Positions 41,842 to 50,615 of a stretch of DNA of 64,000 nt are shown piece after piece. The translations under genes were made by a program, and so were the position numbers. Position 1 is the stretch's first letter. The number at the start of each line of letters is the position of its first letter. Source of the stretch: Arcicella sp038230735 (GTDB lineage: Bacteria > Bacteroidota > Bacteroidia > Cytophagales > Spirosomataceae); the NCBI GenBank assembly GCA_038230735.1, contig JBBRMR010000009.1, forward strand, positions 31,269 through 95,268. Reading direction: 5' to 3'. The notes beneath the pieces are model-generated. The model did no database searches. It worked only from the letters and a program-made list of their open reading frames with translations, and was not told the DNA's origin.

Positions 41842-43452
41842 ATGAAAGAGAAATTAAACAGTTACCTCGGCAACGACCTTATGGCAGGTTTGGTCGTATT
41901 TTTAGTGGCTTTGCCCTTGTGTTTGGGAATTTCCTTGGCTTCGGGAGCCCCACTTTTTGCGGGAGTCATTGCAGGAATTATAGGCGGAATCATCGTAGGG
42001 GCAATGTCTGGCTCTTCGCTGGGCGTAAGTGGACCAGCGGCAGGGCTTACACTTATTGTCTTGGTTGCCATCCAAGATTTAGGGCAACGGTTCGATTTAT
42101 TTTTGGTTTCAGTCGTTCTGGCAGGTATTTTTCAGGTGGTTCTCTCTTACATAGGAGCGGGTAAAATTGCCTTTTATTTTCCTTCCTCAGTTATCAAAGG
42201 AATGTTGGCAGCCATCGGAATTATTATTATTCTGAAACAATTTTCCCACGCTTTCGGTATTGATAAAGACTATGAAGGTGATTTCAGTTTCTTCCAGCCC
42301 GATGGCGAAAATACCTTTACCGAACTATTGAAAGTCTTTGATTACATTAATTTTAGTGCATTTTTAATTGGTATAGTTTGCTTATCAATTTTGATATTGT
42401 GGGAACAAAAATTTATCAAGAATATAAAATTTTTAAGTCAAATTCCCGCTTCCTTAATTTGCGTTGCGGTTGGAATAATCATTAACGAATTTTTGCCCTC
42501 TGATGTCAAATTACAACAAGAACATTTAGTAAAATTACCTGTAAGTAACTCAGCAAGCGACTTTTTGGGTTTCTTCACCTTCCCTGATTGGAAAGGATTG
42601 AGCAATCCCATTGTTTGGAAAACAGCCTTAGTTTTGGCAGTAATTGCCAGTTTAGAAACTCTCCTTTGCGTGGATGCTACGGATAAACTCGACCCTCAAA
42701 AAAGAAATACCCCTACAAATCAAGAGTTATTAGCCCAAGGAGTTGGTAATATTGTATCAGGATTGATTGGTGGAATTCCCGTTACGCAAGTAGTTGTACG
42801 GACATCTGCCAACATTGGGGCGGGAGGAAAAACCAAAATGTCCACCATTTTTCATGGCATTCTGTTATTAGTTTCAGTAGCATTTTTGCCTAATATTCTG
42901 AATAAAATTCCGCTCTCGGCTTTGGCTGCCGTGTTAATTTTAGTGGGATATAAATTAGCAAAACCGTCCGTTTTCAAAGCAATTTATAAAGATGGACAAG
43001 ACCAATTTATCCCATTTTTAATTACGGTTGTTGCCATTGTTTTCACTGATTTGTTAAAGGGAATAGGCATCGGATTGGTAATCGGATTAGGTTATGTCAT
43101 TTATAATAACTTCAAATCGTCTATTTCATTTTTTCGGGAAGGAAAAAATATTTTGATAAAATTTAATAAAGATGTGTTCTTTTATAATCGAGCGGCATTA
43201 GTCAAAATATTTACCTCAATAAAAGAAAATGATTCAGTTTACATTGATGGCTCATCCGTAGATTTTATTGATCATGATATTTTTATGGTAATCGAAGATT
43301 TTGCTGATTCAGCAAAAAATAAGAATATTAAAGTTGAATTAAACGGAATTACTCACAGAAAATTAAATTATCGCAAAAGTAATGGAATCATATCAAAAAC
43401 TATTGCTAGCCAACAAGAATTGGGCTGCTCAAAAATTACAGGTAAACCCTGA
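41842..43452 (+). CDS. SulP family anion transporter, probable bicarbonate transporter
   Basis: 536 residues: about 11-12 transmembrane helices from LMAGLVVFLVALPLCLGISL through GSSLGVSGPAAGLTLIV (anion-binding half-helix), GLIGGIPVTQVVVRTSANIGAGGKTK (second half-helix) and PLSALAAVLILVGYKL, and a C-terminal STAS-like domain. SulP proteins carry sulfate, bicarbonate or other anions. A beta carbonic anhydrase gene directly follows and overlaps its end by 71 bases, which favours bicarbonate. The overlap means the last 23 codons are read in two frames. Confidence 0.85.
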   Translation: MKEKLNSYLGNDLMAGLVVFLVALPLCLGISLASGAPLFAGVIAGIIGGIIVGAMSGSSLGVSGPAAGLTLIVLVAIQDLGQRFDLFLVSVVLAGIFQVVLSYIGAGKIAFYFPSSVIKGMLAAIGIIIILKQFSHAFGIDKDYEGDFSFFQPDGENTFTELLKVFDYINFSAFLIGIVCLSILILWEQKFIKNIKFLSQIPASLICVAVGIIINEFLPSDVKLQQEHLVKLPVSNSASDFLGFFTFPDWKGLSNPIVWKTALVLAVIASLETLLCVDATDKLDPQKRNTPTNQELLAQGVGNIVSGLIGGIPVTQVVVRTSANIGAGGKTKMSTIFHGILLLVSVAFLPNILNKIPLSALAAVLILVGYKLAKPSVFKAIYKDGQDQFIPFLITVVAIVFTDLLKGIGIGLVIGLGYVIYNNFKSSISFFREGKNILIKFNKDVFFYNRAALVKIFTSIKENDSVYIDGSSVDFIDHDIFMVIEDFADSAKNKNIKVELNGITHRKLNYRKSNGIISKTIASQQELGCSKITGKP

Positions 43453-44068
43453 ATATTTTGAAAAATTATCCGAAACCCAAACCCCTGAATTCCTCTGGAT
43501 TGGTTGTGCCGATAGCCGTGTCCCTGCCGACCAAGTTACAGGAACGCAACCAGGTGAAATTTTCGTGCATCGTAACGTAGCAAATTTAGTGATTCATACC
43601 GACCTGAATATGCTCTCGGTATTACAATATGCCGTGGAGGTTTTGAAGGTAAAACACATCTTGGTCGTGGGGCATTATCAGTGCGGAGGCGTAAAAGCAT
43701 CAATGACCAATAAAGATTACGGGCTGATTAACAAGTGGTTACGGAACATTAAAGACGTTTATGTGAAGCACCAGCCCGAACTGGATGAAATTGTGGACGA
43801 AGACCGAAAATTTGACCGAATGGTTGAACTCAATGTGATTGAACAAGTTTCTAATTTAGCCAAAACTACTATTGTTCAGAAGGCTTGGGCAAAGGGTGAA
43901 AATTACCCCCATTTGCACGGCTGGGTTTTGGATTTGCACACGGGATTAATAAAGTCTATGCTTGAAATTGAACCAGGAGAAGTTGATAAAATTGAAGAAA
44001 TTTATCGGTATAAATTTGATACGCCCCAAGAAAAGGAAGAATTGATTAAAGTAATGAAAGCACACTGA
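43382..44068 (+). CDS. can: Beta-class carbonic anhydrase, cytoplasmic
   Basis: 228 residues, no signal peptide. Zinc ligands Cys42 and His98/Cys101 and the Asp44-Arg46 dyad are all present (IGCADSRVPAD, VVGHYQCGG). Interconverts CO2 and bicarbonate. Its start at 43382 lies within the SulP gene (71-base overlap); MESYQKLLLANKNWA is typical of the family's N-terminus, so the overlap appears real. Together with the neighbouring SulP and SbtA-like transporters it suggests bicarbonate import linked to cytoplasmic use by carboxylases. Confidence 0.92.
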   Translation: MESYQKLLLANKNWAAQKLQVNPEYFEKLSETQTPEFLWIGCADSRVPADQVTGTQPGEIFVHRNVANLVIHTDLNMLSVLQYAVEVLKVKHILVVGHYQCGGVKASMTNKDYGLINKWLRNIKDVYVKHQPELDEIVDEDRKFDRMVELNVIEQVSNLAKTTIVQKAWAKGENYPHLHGWVLDLHTGLIKSMLEIEPGEVDKIEEIYRYKFDTPQEKEELIKVMKAH

Positions 44069-44091
44069 TTTTTATAAAATTACTGATTATC

Positions 44092-44123
44092 AAACCTATA
44101 AGGTTTTAAAACCTTATAGGTTT
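44092..44123. repeat. Perfect 32-base palindrome between convergent genes
   Basis: aaacctataaggtttt followed directly by its exact reverse complement. It lies between the carbonic anhydrase and the convergent SbtA-like gene and may serve both as terminator. A related imperfect copy is at 34781-34812. Confidence 0.7.
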
Positions 44124-44142
44124 AACTGAAAGCCTTTTATGC

Positions 44143-45105
44143 TTAAAAATGACTGACAATGGCAAAATAAATGGGCATTCCAATGGTGATATTGAATGGA
44201 AAAGTCAATCCCAATGCCATCGGAATAAAAAGTCCCGGGTCGGCTTTGGGTGCTGCCAAACGCATAGCGGCTGGCACGGCAATGTAGGAGGCACTTGCGG
44301 CAAGGATGGCAAAAATGAATCTGTTACCGATGTTTTCCGTAACTAAACTACTGGCAAATGCCACAATACAACCATTGAGGGCAGGAATCAAAATGGCAAA
44401 TACGGAAAGAAAAAGTCCGTATTTTCGGAAGGATGAAAATCTTTTTGCCGTAACCATTCCCATTTCTAAAAGGAACAAAGCTAAAAACCCTTTGAAAATA
44501 TCGGTTGTAAAAGGCTTAATTCCTTCGGCTTGTTTGGAGTCGGCAATGAAGCCAATAATCAAACTTCCAAAAATCAATAATACACTTCCATTCGTAAATG
44601 AATGTTGTACAATACTCTTCATACTACCTTCTTTTTTTGCTTCTTTATCGTACTGCATCATCAAAATAACGCCGACAATGATGGCAGGAGATTCCATTAG
44701 TGCCATTACTGCAACCATGTGTCCGCCAAAAGGAATTTGTTGAGCTTCCAAAAATGAAACCGCTGATACAAACGTTACCGCACTCACTGAACCATACGTT
44801 GCTGCCACTGCCCCCGCATCGCTGATACTCACTCTTCGTTTCAAGATAAAAAAAGTGTAAATCGGAATCAGAGAAGCAATCAAAAGCCCCATGATGATTG
44901 AGTAAAAAATTTCACTACTGAAATGGCTATGGGCTAATTCTTGTCCGCCCTTGAAACCAATGGCAAAAAGCAAATACAAAGAAATAAATTTGCTGGAAGA
45001 TTCTGGGATTTCTAAATCACTTTTTACGGTGGTGGCAATAATACCGAGCAAGAAAAATAATAAAGTAGGATTAGTTAAATTTGAAATCAATATCTGAAAA
45101 TCCAT
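44143..45105 (-). CDS. sbtA: Sodium-dependent bicarbonate permease (SbtA family)
   Basis: 320 residues, about ten transmembrane helices in two inverted halves. Family motifs are GFKGGQELAHS, SDAGAVAATYGSVSAVTFVSA (serine-rich bicarbonate site), MALMESPAIIVGV and ASASYIAVPAAMRLAAPKADP. SbtA is the high-affinity sodium/bicarbonate symporter known from cyanobacteria and also found in heterotrophs. No SbtB-like PII gene is adjacent. It lies 78 bases downstream of the exported carbonic anhydrase and is probably cotranscribed with it. Confidence 0.9.
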   Translation of the reverse strand: MDFQILISNLTNPTLLFFLLGIIATTVKSDLEIPESSSKFISLYLLFAIGFKGGQELAHSHFSSEIFYSIIMGLLIASLIPIYTFFILKRRVSISDAGAVAATYGSVSAVTFVSAVSFLEAQQIPFGGHMVAVMALMESPAIIVGVILMMQYDKEAKKEGSMKSIVQHSFTNGSVLLIFGSLIIGFIADSKQAEGIKPFTTDIFKGFLALFLLEMGMVTAKRFSSFRKYGLFLSVFAILIPALNGCIVAFASSLVTENIGNRFIFAILAASASYIAVPAAMRLAAPKADPGLFIPMALGLTFPFNITIGMPIYFAIVSHF

Positions 45106-45130
45106 TTTCTGTTTTTTATATATGTGAGAT

Positions 45131-45159
45131 GGAAGTCGTCCTTCAAAAGGACGACTTCC
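45131..45159. repeat. REP-like palindrome, second copy
   Basis: ggaagtcgtccttc faces aaggacgacttcc, the same palindrome as at 17100-17128 with another centre. It lies between exported carbonic anhydrase and SbtA genes. Confidence 0.7.
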
Positions 45160-45183
45160 ATAAATTTCTGTTGCACTGTTATT

Positions 45184-45924
45184 TTAATCCAAAAATACCA
45201 ACTCGCCTTTAGTAAGCATATAAAATGCTCCAACGATTTTTATTTCGCCCTTTTGTTCCATTTCTCTAAGTATTGGACTTTTTTTCCTAATATTTTCGAT
45301 GGTCAGTCGTACATTGTTTTGAGCCACTAATCTTACGAATACTTCATTTTTAGTGGTTTTATCTCCTTTATAATCCTGACTTTTTTCTACGGCGGGTTTA
45401 ATTTTAGCCAATAAACCCGTCAAATTTCCTAATTTCACATCATCAATTGCCCCCTTAATAGCTCCGCAGTGCTGATGTCCCATGACCAAAATCAGTTTTG
45501 CCCCCGCTAATTTACAGGCAAATTCCATACTTCCCAAAAGGTCTTTATTGACAAAATTTCCAGCCACCCGTCCCACGAAAACATCACCCAAACCTTGGTC
45601 AAAAACGTCTTCTACTGGAACACGACTATCCACGCAACTCAACACCATCGCTTTCGGAAATTGCCCCACTACCGACTCCCTTATTTGGGCGGTGTGGTCT
45701 CTTTTAGTGGAATTATTTGTTCTGAAACGTTCATTACCATCTTTAAATTGTTGCAAAATTTGGTTGGGCGTGAGTTTAGCTCTTTCTTCGAGCGTCAATA
45801 CTTTTTGAACCAGCAAGTCTTGATATTTAAGACTATCAGTTGATTGAGAAAATCCTTTTTTTATGCTAAAAGTAGCCCAAAAAAGCAATCCTAATAGCAT
45901 TAATCCATTTTTTTTCATTTTCAT
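45184..45924 (-). CDS. Beta-class carbonic anhydrase, exported
   Basis: 246 residues with a signal peptide (hydrophobic 8-20, cleavage near GFSQS). The catalytic set is complete: Cys97, Asp99, Arg101 (SCVDSRVP), His150 and Cys153 (GHQHCGAIKG). The N-terminal extension LTPNQILQQFKDGNERF is usual for the periplasmic subtype. It would hydrate CO2 to bicarbonate in the periplasm, feeding the SbtA-like permease encoded downstream. It is divergent from a LysR gene that may control it. Confidence 0.92.
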   Translation of the reverse strand: MKMKKNGLMLLGLLFWATFSIKKGFSQSTDSLKYQDLLVQKVLTLEERAKLTPNQILQQFKDGNERFRTNNSTKRDHTAQIRESVVGQFPKAMVLSCVDSRVPVEDVFDQGLGDVFVGRVAGNFVNKDLLGSMEFACKLAGAKLILVMGHQHCGAIKGAIDDVKLGNLTGLLAKIKPAVEKSQDYKGDKTTKNEVFVRLVAQNNVRLTIENIRKKSPILREMEQKGEIKIVGAFYMLTKGELVFLD

Positions 45925-46016
45925 AAAAAGGGGTTTTAATTATTACGATGCAAAGTTGCGTATTAGAGTTTATAAATTTTTATTTAACTTTACTATATTA
46001 ATTATAAAATAAATTT

Positions 46017-46940
46017 ATGAACTTTACCCTTAGTCAACTCAATATCTTTCTGAAAGTAACCCAGACCCAAAGCATTACGAAGGCTTCCGAAGAACTCCAT
46101 TTGACCCAACCAGCGGTATCCATTCAGTTGAAAAACTTCCAACAACAATTTGATATTCCCTTAACCGAAATCATCAATCAACGGATTTTTATTACTGACT
46201 TTGGAAAGGAAATTGCCTTGGTAGCGGAAAAAATCTTACAGGAAGTATATGCCATTAATTACAAAACATCGGCTTTTAAAGGTCAATTGGCAGGGAAATT
46301 GAAGATTTCGGCGGTTTCTACGGGGACATACGTGATTCCGTATTTTTTATCAGCTTTTTTGAAATCACATCACGAAATAGAATTACTCTTGGACGTAACC
46401 AATAAAGCCAAAGTGGTTGAAAGTTTAGAAAAAAATGAAGTCGATTTTTCGCTGGTTTCTGTCATACCAGAAAATTTGAGCTTGAATAATTTAGAGCTAA
46501 TTCAGAATAAATTGTTTGCGGTGGGAAATATGGAGGAAAAATATGGAAAGAAGTCTTATGATAATTCAATTTTTGAGAAAATCCCTCTCATTTATCGTGA
46601 ACAGGGTTCGGGGACTCGTTACGTGATGGAAAAATTTATCAAAGCCAATAGATTACCCGTAAAAAAGAAGATGGAATTGACCTCCAATGAAGCCGTAAAA
46701 CAAGCCGTAATTGCTGGATTAGGTTACTCAATTATGCCTTTAATTGGTATCAAAAATGAACTCAATAACCACGAACTCCAAATAATTCCCGTGAAAGGTT
46801 TTCCCATAAAATCAGTTTGGAATTTGATTTGGCTGCAAAATAAAAATTTGTCGCCCGTTGCTTCTGCATTTTTGGAATATTTAAAGCAAGAAAAGGAGAA
46901 CATTATTAATCAACATTTTCATTGGTTTGAGGCGTATTGA
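46017..46940 (+). CDS. LysR family regulator, probable inorganic-carbon regulator
   Basis: 307 residues: winged HTH at 1-60 (ITKASEELHLTQPAVSIQLKN), linker helix and a periplasmic-binding-like effector domain (LKISAVSTGTYVIPYF, REQGSGTRYVMEKF, TSNEAVKQAVIAGLGYSIMP). These phrases resemble CbbR/CmpR-like regulators, which respond to carbon metabolites. Its divergent position, 92 bases from the exported carbonic anhydrase gene, suggests it controls that operon through the AT-rich gap, which holds ataaatttttat-type symmetry. The ligand is unknown. Confidence 0.85.
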   Translation: MNFTLSQLNIFLKVTQTQSITKASEELHLTQPAVSIQLKNFQQQFDIPLTEIINQRIFITDFGKEIALVAEKILQEVYAINYKTSAFKGQLAGKLKISAVSTGTYVIPYFLSAFLKSHHEIELLLDVTNKAKVVESLEKNEVDFSLVSVIPENLSLNNLELIQNKLFAVGNMEEKYGKKSYDNSIFEKIPLIYREQGSGTRYVMEKFIKANRLPVKKKMELTSNEAVKQAVIAGLGYSIMPLIGIKNELNNHELQIIPVKGFPIKSVWNLIWLQNKNLSPVASAFLEYLKQEKENIINQHFHWFEAY

Positions 46941-46945
46941 ATGAG

Positions 46946-48124
46946 TTAAATCTTAATAAATATCTTCTTCTTATACATCCAATTCAGTATCAACCATTCA
47001 AAGAGTAATACAAAACCGCCATGTACGAGGGTTTTGTAAGATAGCCCGAAAATAGTGTTATAATCACTGCCTAAATGCGTAAATAATTGCTTTGAAATGT
47101 AGCTATCAACCGTATGTGTTATCACGTAGGCGGCGATGGAATTCATCCCGATAACCATCAACCACGTAGTATATTTTCCTTTTTGCAAAACGTCAATTGT
47201 CCAGTAGAAAAAAGCTAATAATAAATAACACATCCCACCGCTAAAAATTACCCAAGTGGGTGTCCAGATGCGTTTTACGTTGGGACAAATTCCTGCATAA
47301 TTTAGTAATAATCCCAAAATAATTCCTCCGATTCCGTAAGTTAAAAACAATTTCAGTTTCTCAGAATCTACCTTATCGGAATGTAAAATATTACCCGCAA
47401 AAAGCCCTAAAATCATGGTGCCGAGGGTGGGGATAAAACTCAACGTTGCATAGCCCCCACCATTAGCGATAAATGGATTTTCTCTTGGAAATAAGTTCAG
47501 AAACCAAGTATCAAACGCCCAAGCAAAGTTGGAGTTTTTGTTCCAGTGAACTGAGAAACCACTCATTAAATGTTGCCAGTTTTTATCAATGCCCACCAAT
47601 TCGTAATTAAAATTGGCATTGGGCAAAGGATATAAAACAAAGGCGAGCCAATAACCTAACAATATAATAATCAGAGCAATAAGTTGAATTTTCTGAGAAC
47701 GAAAACCTAATAAAAACAAAAATCCGTAACCTAATCCTATCTGCGTAAGCGTGTCTTCAAAAGTATAATTAGTCTGGGTATGTCCCTGCGAGCGGAGGAA
47801 TATTCCCAAAACAATCAACAAAAAAGAACGCCAAAAAGCATGACGAGTCATCTGGGCAGAATCCTCCCCTTTGGCAATACGGCTGGCAATGGAATAGGGC
47901 AAAACAACGCCCACCAAAAAGGTAAACGAAGGCTGAATCAAATCATGCAGCGAGCAACCAATCCATGCCACATGGTCTTGATTAAAAGCCATAAACTGCC
48001 AAAAATCACTTTCGGGCAAAGCCACATGAATCGACTGAAAACTTAGCACTTCTGCCATCATCAAGAGCATCACGAAGCCTCTGTAAACGTCGGCAGATTT
48101 TAGTCGGATTGTGTTTGTGGTCAT
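46946..48124 (-). CDS. DUF5009 membrane acyltransferase-like protein (HGSNAT type)
   Basis: 392 residues from ATG 48124; the frame runs up to 48181 but would then overlap the preceding gene. About ten transmembrane helices. RLKSADVYRGFVMLLMM at the start, then HDLIQPSFTFLVGVVLPYS, and GMNSIAAYVITH late in the protein, match the heparan-alpha-glucosaminide N-acetyltransferase-like (DUF5009) family, which moves acetyl groups across a membrane onto terminal glucosamine. Placed directly after a NamZ gene, so it may act on amino sugars from peptidoglycan. This is inferred from context only. Confidence 0.78.
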   Translation of the reverse strand: MTTNTIRLKSADVYRGFVMLLMMAEVLSFQSIHVALPESDFWQFMAFNQDHVAWIGCSLHDLIQPSFTFLVGVVLPYSIASRIAKGEDSAQMTRHAFWRSFLLIVLGIFLRSQGHTQTNYTFEDTLTQIGLGYGFLFLLGFRSQKIQLIALIIILLGYWLAFVLYPLPNANFNYELVGIDKNWQHLMSGFSVHWNKNSNFAWAFDTWFLNLFPRENPFIANGGGYATLSFIPTLGTMILGLFAGNILHSDKVDSEKLKLFLTYGIGGIILGLLLNYAGICPNVKRIWTPTWVIFSGGMCYLLLAFFYWTIDVLQKGKYTTWLMVIGMNSIAAYVITHTVDSYISKQLFTHLGSDYNTIFGLSYKTLVHGGFVLLFEWLILNWMYKKKIFIKI

Positions 48125-48170
48125 GTGTATTTGACGTTGATTTTTAAGAATTTTATCAGATGCATATTCA

Positions 48171-49367
48171 TTAGTCAGCATATAGTAAATACTTTATTCT
48201 CATGATTTTGTAATCCGATAACTTTGGCTCCCAAGAATCTTGAATTTGCTTGATAGCCTTTTCAACTCTAATTTGTTCTCTAAAATCGGATACCCCTACA
48301 AGTACGTTGATGTCGTTCATTTGATTACTCAGTGAGTTATCAAAAAACTTACTTTTTTCTGGAAATGATTTATAGAGGTCAATAAGCCATGTGATGTTTA
48401 TTCGTTTGGTCTTCCTTAGAGAGTCTATATTAACATTTTGCAAATTTAACCCATAGCAAATTTCATTGGCAAATATTGGTGTCTCGCTCATCCCATTTAT
48501 ACTTTTGGGTGTGAATGAAAATTTGTATTTTCCTTTCAACAAAGGACTGCCGATAACCGTAAACGGTGTATAAGTTCCTCGCCCGTGGTTGAGATAAGTG
48601 CCTTCAAACAAGCAAGTTGAAGGATAAAGCATGATACTTTGTTGAGTATTCAAGTTTGGCGAAGGACTAATTGGTAAGTTATATTCCATGTTATGTGCAT
48701 AGTTTTTTACGGGAATAATTTTCAGTTTACACTTCAACTTATTCGACATCCATTGCTCGCCATTAATCATCTGAGCAAATTCTGCGATGGTCATACCGTG
48801 GGCAATCGGAATAGGAAATTGCCCAATCCCTGATTTGTATTTCATATCCAAAATGGGTCCGTCAATCAGGTATCCATTGGGGTTTGGTCTATCCAAAATC
48901 AATAATTCTTTGTTGTTCTCGGCACAAGCCTCCATCACATCACGTAGCACATTGATATAAGTATAAAAGCGGCAACCAACGTCTTGAATATCAAAAATCA
49001 TAATATCCACATCCGATAAATCTTCAACCGTTGGCTTTCTTTTTGAACCATATAATGAAACAATTTTGATACCCGTTATTAAGTCTTTTTCATCAGAAAC
49101 CACTACGCCAGCACTTGCTTTACCTCTAAAACCATGTTCAGGTCCGAAGGCTTTGACGATGTTTACACCCCTTTTGAGTAAACTATCTACTAAATGTTTT
49201 TTACCGATAATTGTGGTAGGATTAGCCAATACAGCCACTCGCTTATTTTGTAAGTAGCCCAAATATTTATCGGTTTGGTCTGCACCAGTCAAAATATTCA
49301 CTCCACTATTTTGTGCAAAAATAGAAAGTGTTGAGGAAAGGGAAATGGCTAAAATTAGTAGTTTCAT
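48171..49367 (-). CDS. namZ: Exo-beta-N-acetylmuramidase (NamZ, DUF1343)
   Basis: 398 residues with a signal peptide (cleavage near SIFAQN). DUF1343 features are RVAVLANPTTI, FGPEHGFRG, SLYGSKRKPT, MIFDIQDVGCRFYTYI, LDRPNPNG, HGMTIAEFAQMI and LNHGRGTYTPF. NamZ enzymes remove terminal N-acetylmuramic acid from peptidoglycan fragments and serve in cell wall recycling. It is likely periplasmic or outside the cell. Neighbouring genes are the DUF5009 protein (downstream) and a frameshifted esterase-like gene (upstream), all minus strand. Confidence 0.85.
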   Translation of the reverse strand: MKLLILAISLSSTLSIFAQNSGVNILTGADQTDKYLGYLQNKRVAVLANPTTIIGKKHLVDSLLKRGVNIVKAFGPEHGFRGKASAGVVVSDEKDLITGIKIVSLYGSKRKPTVEDLSDVDIMIFDIQDVGCRFYTYINVLRDVMEACAENNKELLILDRPNPNGYLIDGPILDMKYKSGIGQFPIPIAHGMTIAEFAQMINGEQWMSNKLKCKLKIIPVKNYAHNMEYNLPISPSPNLNTQQSIMLYPSTCLFEGTYLNHGRGTYTPFTVIGSPLLKGKYKFSFTPKSINGMSETPIFANEICYGLNLQNVNIDSLRKTKRINITWLIDLYKSFPEKSKFFDNSLSNQMNDINVLVGVSDFREQIRVEKAIKQIQDSWEPKLSDYKIMRIKYLLYAD

Positions 49368-49423
49368 GGATGAAATAGTAAAAGTATTACTGATATTTTA
49401 AAAATTTGAGATACTTTTCAAAT

Positions 49424-50586
49424 TCACTTCAACAACCCCATCACCGCCTCATCACCCATTACCGCATTCTTAGGTAAAGGATATTTCTCCGTAAAAATCT
49501 GTAAATCTTTATCTTCCAGTAACACATTTTGACTTTCATCAAAAACGCCATTTTTCAATACTTTTTCCGTATTTAATTTTAAATGTTTCGCTAAAAAAAG
49601 ATAGACGGCTTGTCTTTTATTTTTGCCATAATCATGCTTTTCATCGACAAGATGGACGTTTTCGATATTGCTTTTTGCTCCATAGAATCCATAAATTCTT
49701 TGGATAAAAGGATATTCATTTTGTGGAGTATTCTTCGTCCAATCGTCACCATCTGACACCAAAAGCATCGGTCTGGGAGCTGTCAAAGCGGCAATTTCAG
49801 CATTACTGGTCTGATTATCAGGACGTTTGTGTACGGGCATTCCACTTTCGCAAACGCAACCACCAAAGAAATATTCCGACACCATCACCACTGGAACGCT
49901 GACCTTTATACGCTCATCCAAAGCCGTAAGCATAAACGATTGCGTTCCCCCGCCCGACTCGCCCGTGATGGCAATTCTGTCAGCATTAACATCGGGCAAA
50001 GAACTTAAAAAATCCAGAGCCTGCATACTATTTATAGTCTGTAATTTAAAGGCTTTCGGAATGGCGTGTTTGCACTGTTTTGAGTCGCTATACCCAACCA
50101 TATCATACACAAAAACAACCGCACCCATCCGTGCGAGTGTAATACAACGTTGTTGAGTTTGTTGTAAAAAACGCCCTTTGAAGCCCTCCCAATGCCCGTG
50201 CGTACAGAGAATACCCGCTTTTTTGCCTTTTATATTCGTTGGACGATACAAATTTCCAGTAACATAAAAACCAGGCAAACTCTCAAAAGCTACGTTTTCA
50301 ACGGTATAACCATCCATCATTTTTAAGCTATTGATGATGGGTTTCAAAGGTGTTTTGTTGGTAAAATTATTCAATTCAGCACCTTCTAAAATACCCTGTT
50401 TAATCAATATTCTACGCTTTGCCCAAGCCAAAGAATCGGGCGTTTTTTGGGTTAATTCCTCATGAAATTTCAGACCTGCTTCCACCGTAAAAAAAGCTCC
50501 CTGACATAAATCAGGCTTTTGCGGATTGAATTGGGCAAAAAGATTTTGACTGAGGAAAACTAAAAAAATAAGGCTTTATTTTTCAT
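49424..50586 (-). pseudogene. Alpha/beta hydrolase (acetyl xylan esterase-like), frameshifted in the signal peptide
   Basis: The long frame begins only at a GTG at 50485 (353 residues) and carries ILCTHGHWEGF (oxyanion side), ITGESGGGTQSF (nucleophile Ser), DGDDWTKN and EKHDYGKN (Asp and His). Upstream, ATG at 50586 opens MKNKALFF and stops; one extra T in the T7 run at 50562-50568 would join it to LVFLSQNLFAQFNPQKPDL, a perfect signal peptide. So the gene is interrupted by a one-base slip in a homopolymer. It may be a dead gene, a phase-variable gene or a sequencing error. The catalytic domain itself is intact. Confidence 0.75.
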
Positions 50587-50615
50587 GAATTTTATTAATT
50601 TTATTTGGTGAAAAA

